The notes below the pieces were generated by a model, which was not told the DNA's origin, did not search any database, and saw only the letters and a program-made list of their open reading frames with translations. The position numbers were made by a program, and so were the translations under genes. 6,592 nt of DNA from Bacteroidales bacterium (GTDB taxonomy: Bacteria; Bacteroidota; Bacteroidia; Bacteroidales; UBA7960): assembly GCA_007132825.1 (NCBI GenBank), contig SLNX01000088.1, positions 1-6,592 of the forward strand, given 5' to 3'. This document shows positions 5,670 through 6,592 of this stretch, in pieces. The stretch's first letter is position 1, and each line of letters starts with the position of its first letter.

Positions 5670-6592
5670 TCACTCTTTTATACACCTGACAGCCATTCCG
5701 GTTCCCTTGAAGAACTGCGATGGAAAAACACCACCATCGTAGCTGATCATGGCACGAAAATAACCCATGAAATCACCTGATGCCGATTGCGTCCACCAGT
5801 GGCCGTATTGTCCTTTCATCTGGTAATTGCCATAAATATAACGGCGACCACCCGGCAATGCACCAAACCCAAATTCGTCAGTTCCATAATGGGTGCCATC
5901 CGAATCCCATCGTGGATGTGTTCCGGTATTGCAATCATCACCTTGCGGAGAACCCACCTGACGACATGATTTGAGAAAATTGGCCACATTGTTTTGTGTG
6001 ATATGGCTGTAATTGCTGATCAGGTAGTCGGTTAACTCCAGCCAGTCGCTCACTTCCGGCACGCGCCACCCCTCAGGGCAAATATTCCTGCCTCCGTTGC
6101 TGGCCTGATCAACAGCATAGAAATTGTATAGAGCACCATAGATATCTTTATTGGCAATGTCGTTGTCATACCATGCATAAGCACCATTTGTATTGCTCTC
6201 CCATGCAGAGTTATTGTTGCCCGGATAAGAAATATCAACACCATCGTTATATCGTGTGGTTTTCAGGTTTTCAGCCATCCATTCCTGCTGGCCAATAACA
6301 ACAGTGTTGTATATATTGCCGTCAATGTCTGTTACTGTTGTTCCCGTTTCTGTGTCAACATCCTGCCACTGCGGAAGTCCATCTTTTACCATAAGAACCT
6401 GACCCTCCTGGCCTGCTGGGATGGGTTGCCACTGATCCTGTAAAAACACAAGCATGTCACCGGCTGATGGGTTTTCCAATATAACAAAATTACTCAGGTC
6501 CGGCAGATTATCAAGGTCTTCATAATCACCGCTAAAGCTGTCAGCCGACTGCAAGGCATGCAGGGCAAAAGGAACGCTGAGCAGCTGGGTTA
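5670..6592 (-). CDS. FISUMP-domain protein, C-terminal part (5' end outside window)
   Basis: The frame is open to the right edge, and 306 residues are visible before the TGA. The first visible residues, TQLLSVPFALHA, match a segment that in Bacteroidota surface proteins follows a signal peptide and a beta-rich N-terminal domain, so roughly the first hundred or more residues are probably missing. Next come an SGDYEDLDNLPDL segment and a linker with GQVLMVKDGLPQW (63-75). Residues 85-306 form the Fibrobacter succinogenes major paralogous (FISUMP, TIGR02145) domain: DGNIYNTVVIGQQEWMAENL near the start, CPEGWRVP (171-178), LKSCRQV, HPRWDSDGTHYGTDEFGF, ALPGGRRY, HWWTQSASG, and GMAVRCIKE at the C terminus. 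Four cysteines (171, 209, 220, 303) could form disulfides outside the cytoplasm. These proteins are thought to be secreted or surface-exposed and their molecular role is unknown. An internal TTG at 6554 is not the real start, because sequence typical of the family continues upstream of it. The gene is visibly richer in G+C than the helicase gene. Confidence 0.9.
   Translation of the reverse strand, partial: TQLLSVPFALHALQSADSFSGDYEDLDNLPDLSNFVILENPSAGDMLVFLQDQWQPIPAGQEGQVLMVKDGLPQWQDVDTETGTTVTDIDGNIYNTVVIGQQEWMAENLKTTRYNDGVDISYPGNNNSAWESNTNGAYAWYDNDIANKDIYGALYNFYAVDQASNGGRNICPEGWRVPEVSDWLELTDYLISNYSHITQNNVANFLKSCRQVGSPQGDDCNTGTHPRWDSDGTHYGTDEFGFGALPGGRRYIYGNYQMKGQYGHWWTQSASGDFMGYFRAMISYDGGVFPSQFFKGTGMAVRCIKE

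Noticed and set aside
5512..5742. 76-codon frame on the plus strand from a GTG, with a hydrophobic stretch that could be read as a membrane segment.
   Set aside because: It begins right after the tRNA terminator with no promoter and its 3' part is antisense to the well-supported FISUMP gene.
6552..6554. TTG at this point as the start codon of the FISUMP gene.
   Set aside because: The frame stays open to the window edge and the upstream residues TQLLSVPFALHA are typical of the family, so the gene is truncated by the window rather than starting here.
1..6592. CRISPR array, insertion sequence ends, rRNA or riboswitch.
   Set aside because: No regularly spaced repeats, transposase, terminal inverted repeats or recognisable structured RNA other than the tRNA were seen on either strand.

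Overview
The window (6,592 bases) looks like chromosomal or accessory DNA of a Bacteroidota bacterium. Four things suggest this: AT-rich coding sequence, two perfect TAnnTTTG promoter -7 boxes, no Shine-Dalgarno sequence before the main gene, and a FISUMP-domain protein whose visible N-terminal part (TQLLSVPFALHA) is typical of secreted Bacteroidota proteins. Assignment below the phylum is not possible from this piece.

Layout. Positions 1-230 hold no convincing gene, but carry a candidate promoter (139-146) for the gene that follows. Positions 231-5045 (+) are one very large gene for a 1,604-residue protein. It joins an N-terminal DEDD-type 3'-5' exonuclease-like domain, a cysteine cluster, a full RecQ-type SF2 helicase core, a long helical/winged-helix-like middle, and a complete UvrD/Rep-type SF1A helicase, with a small C-terminal domain. 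Positions 5046-5388 are intergenic. They contain a weak AT-rich hairpin, a 65-base imperfect palindrome (5143-5207) that resembles an integron attC site, and a promoter (5326-5356) for the tRNA. A tRNA-Asn(GTT) with encoded CCA lies at 5389-5465 and is closed by a strong intrinsic terminator (5473-5509). On the minus strand, a FISUMP-domain protein gene runs from the right edge of the window (5' end missing) to 5670 and converges on the tRNA.

How the parts relate. The helicase appears to be a stand-alone transcription unit, with no partner genes on its strand. It carries one nuclease and two DNA-translocase motors in a single chain, so it could process DNA ends or forks (repair, or defence against foreign DNA) without separate subunits. 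That role is inference. The tRNA-Asn and the attC-like palindrome are both kinds of site used by mobile elements, so the locus may be a recombination-prone junction. The FISUMP gene is functionally unrelated and visibly richer in G+C than the helicase gene. The most interesting item is the trimodular nuclease-RecQ-UvrD protein, in which the usual RecQ zinc cluster is absent and a different cysteine cluster sits in front of the RecQ core.
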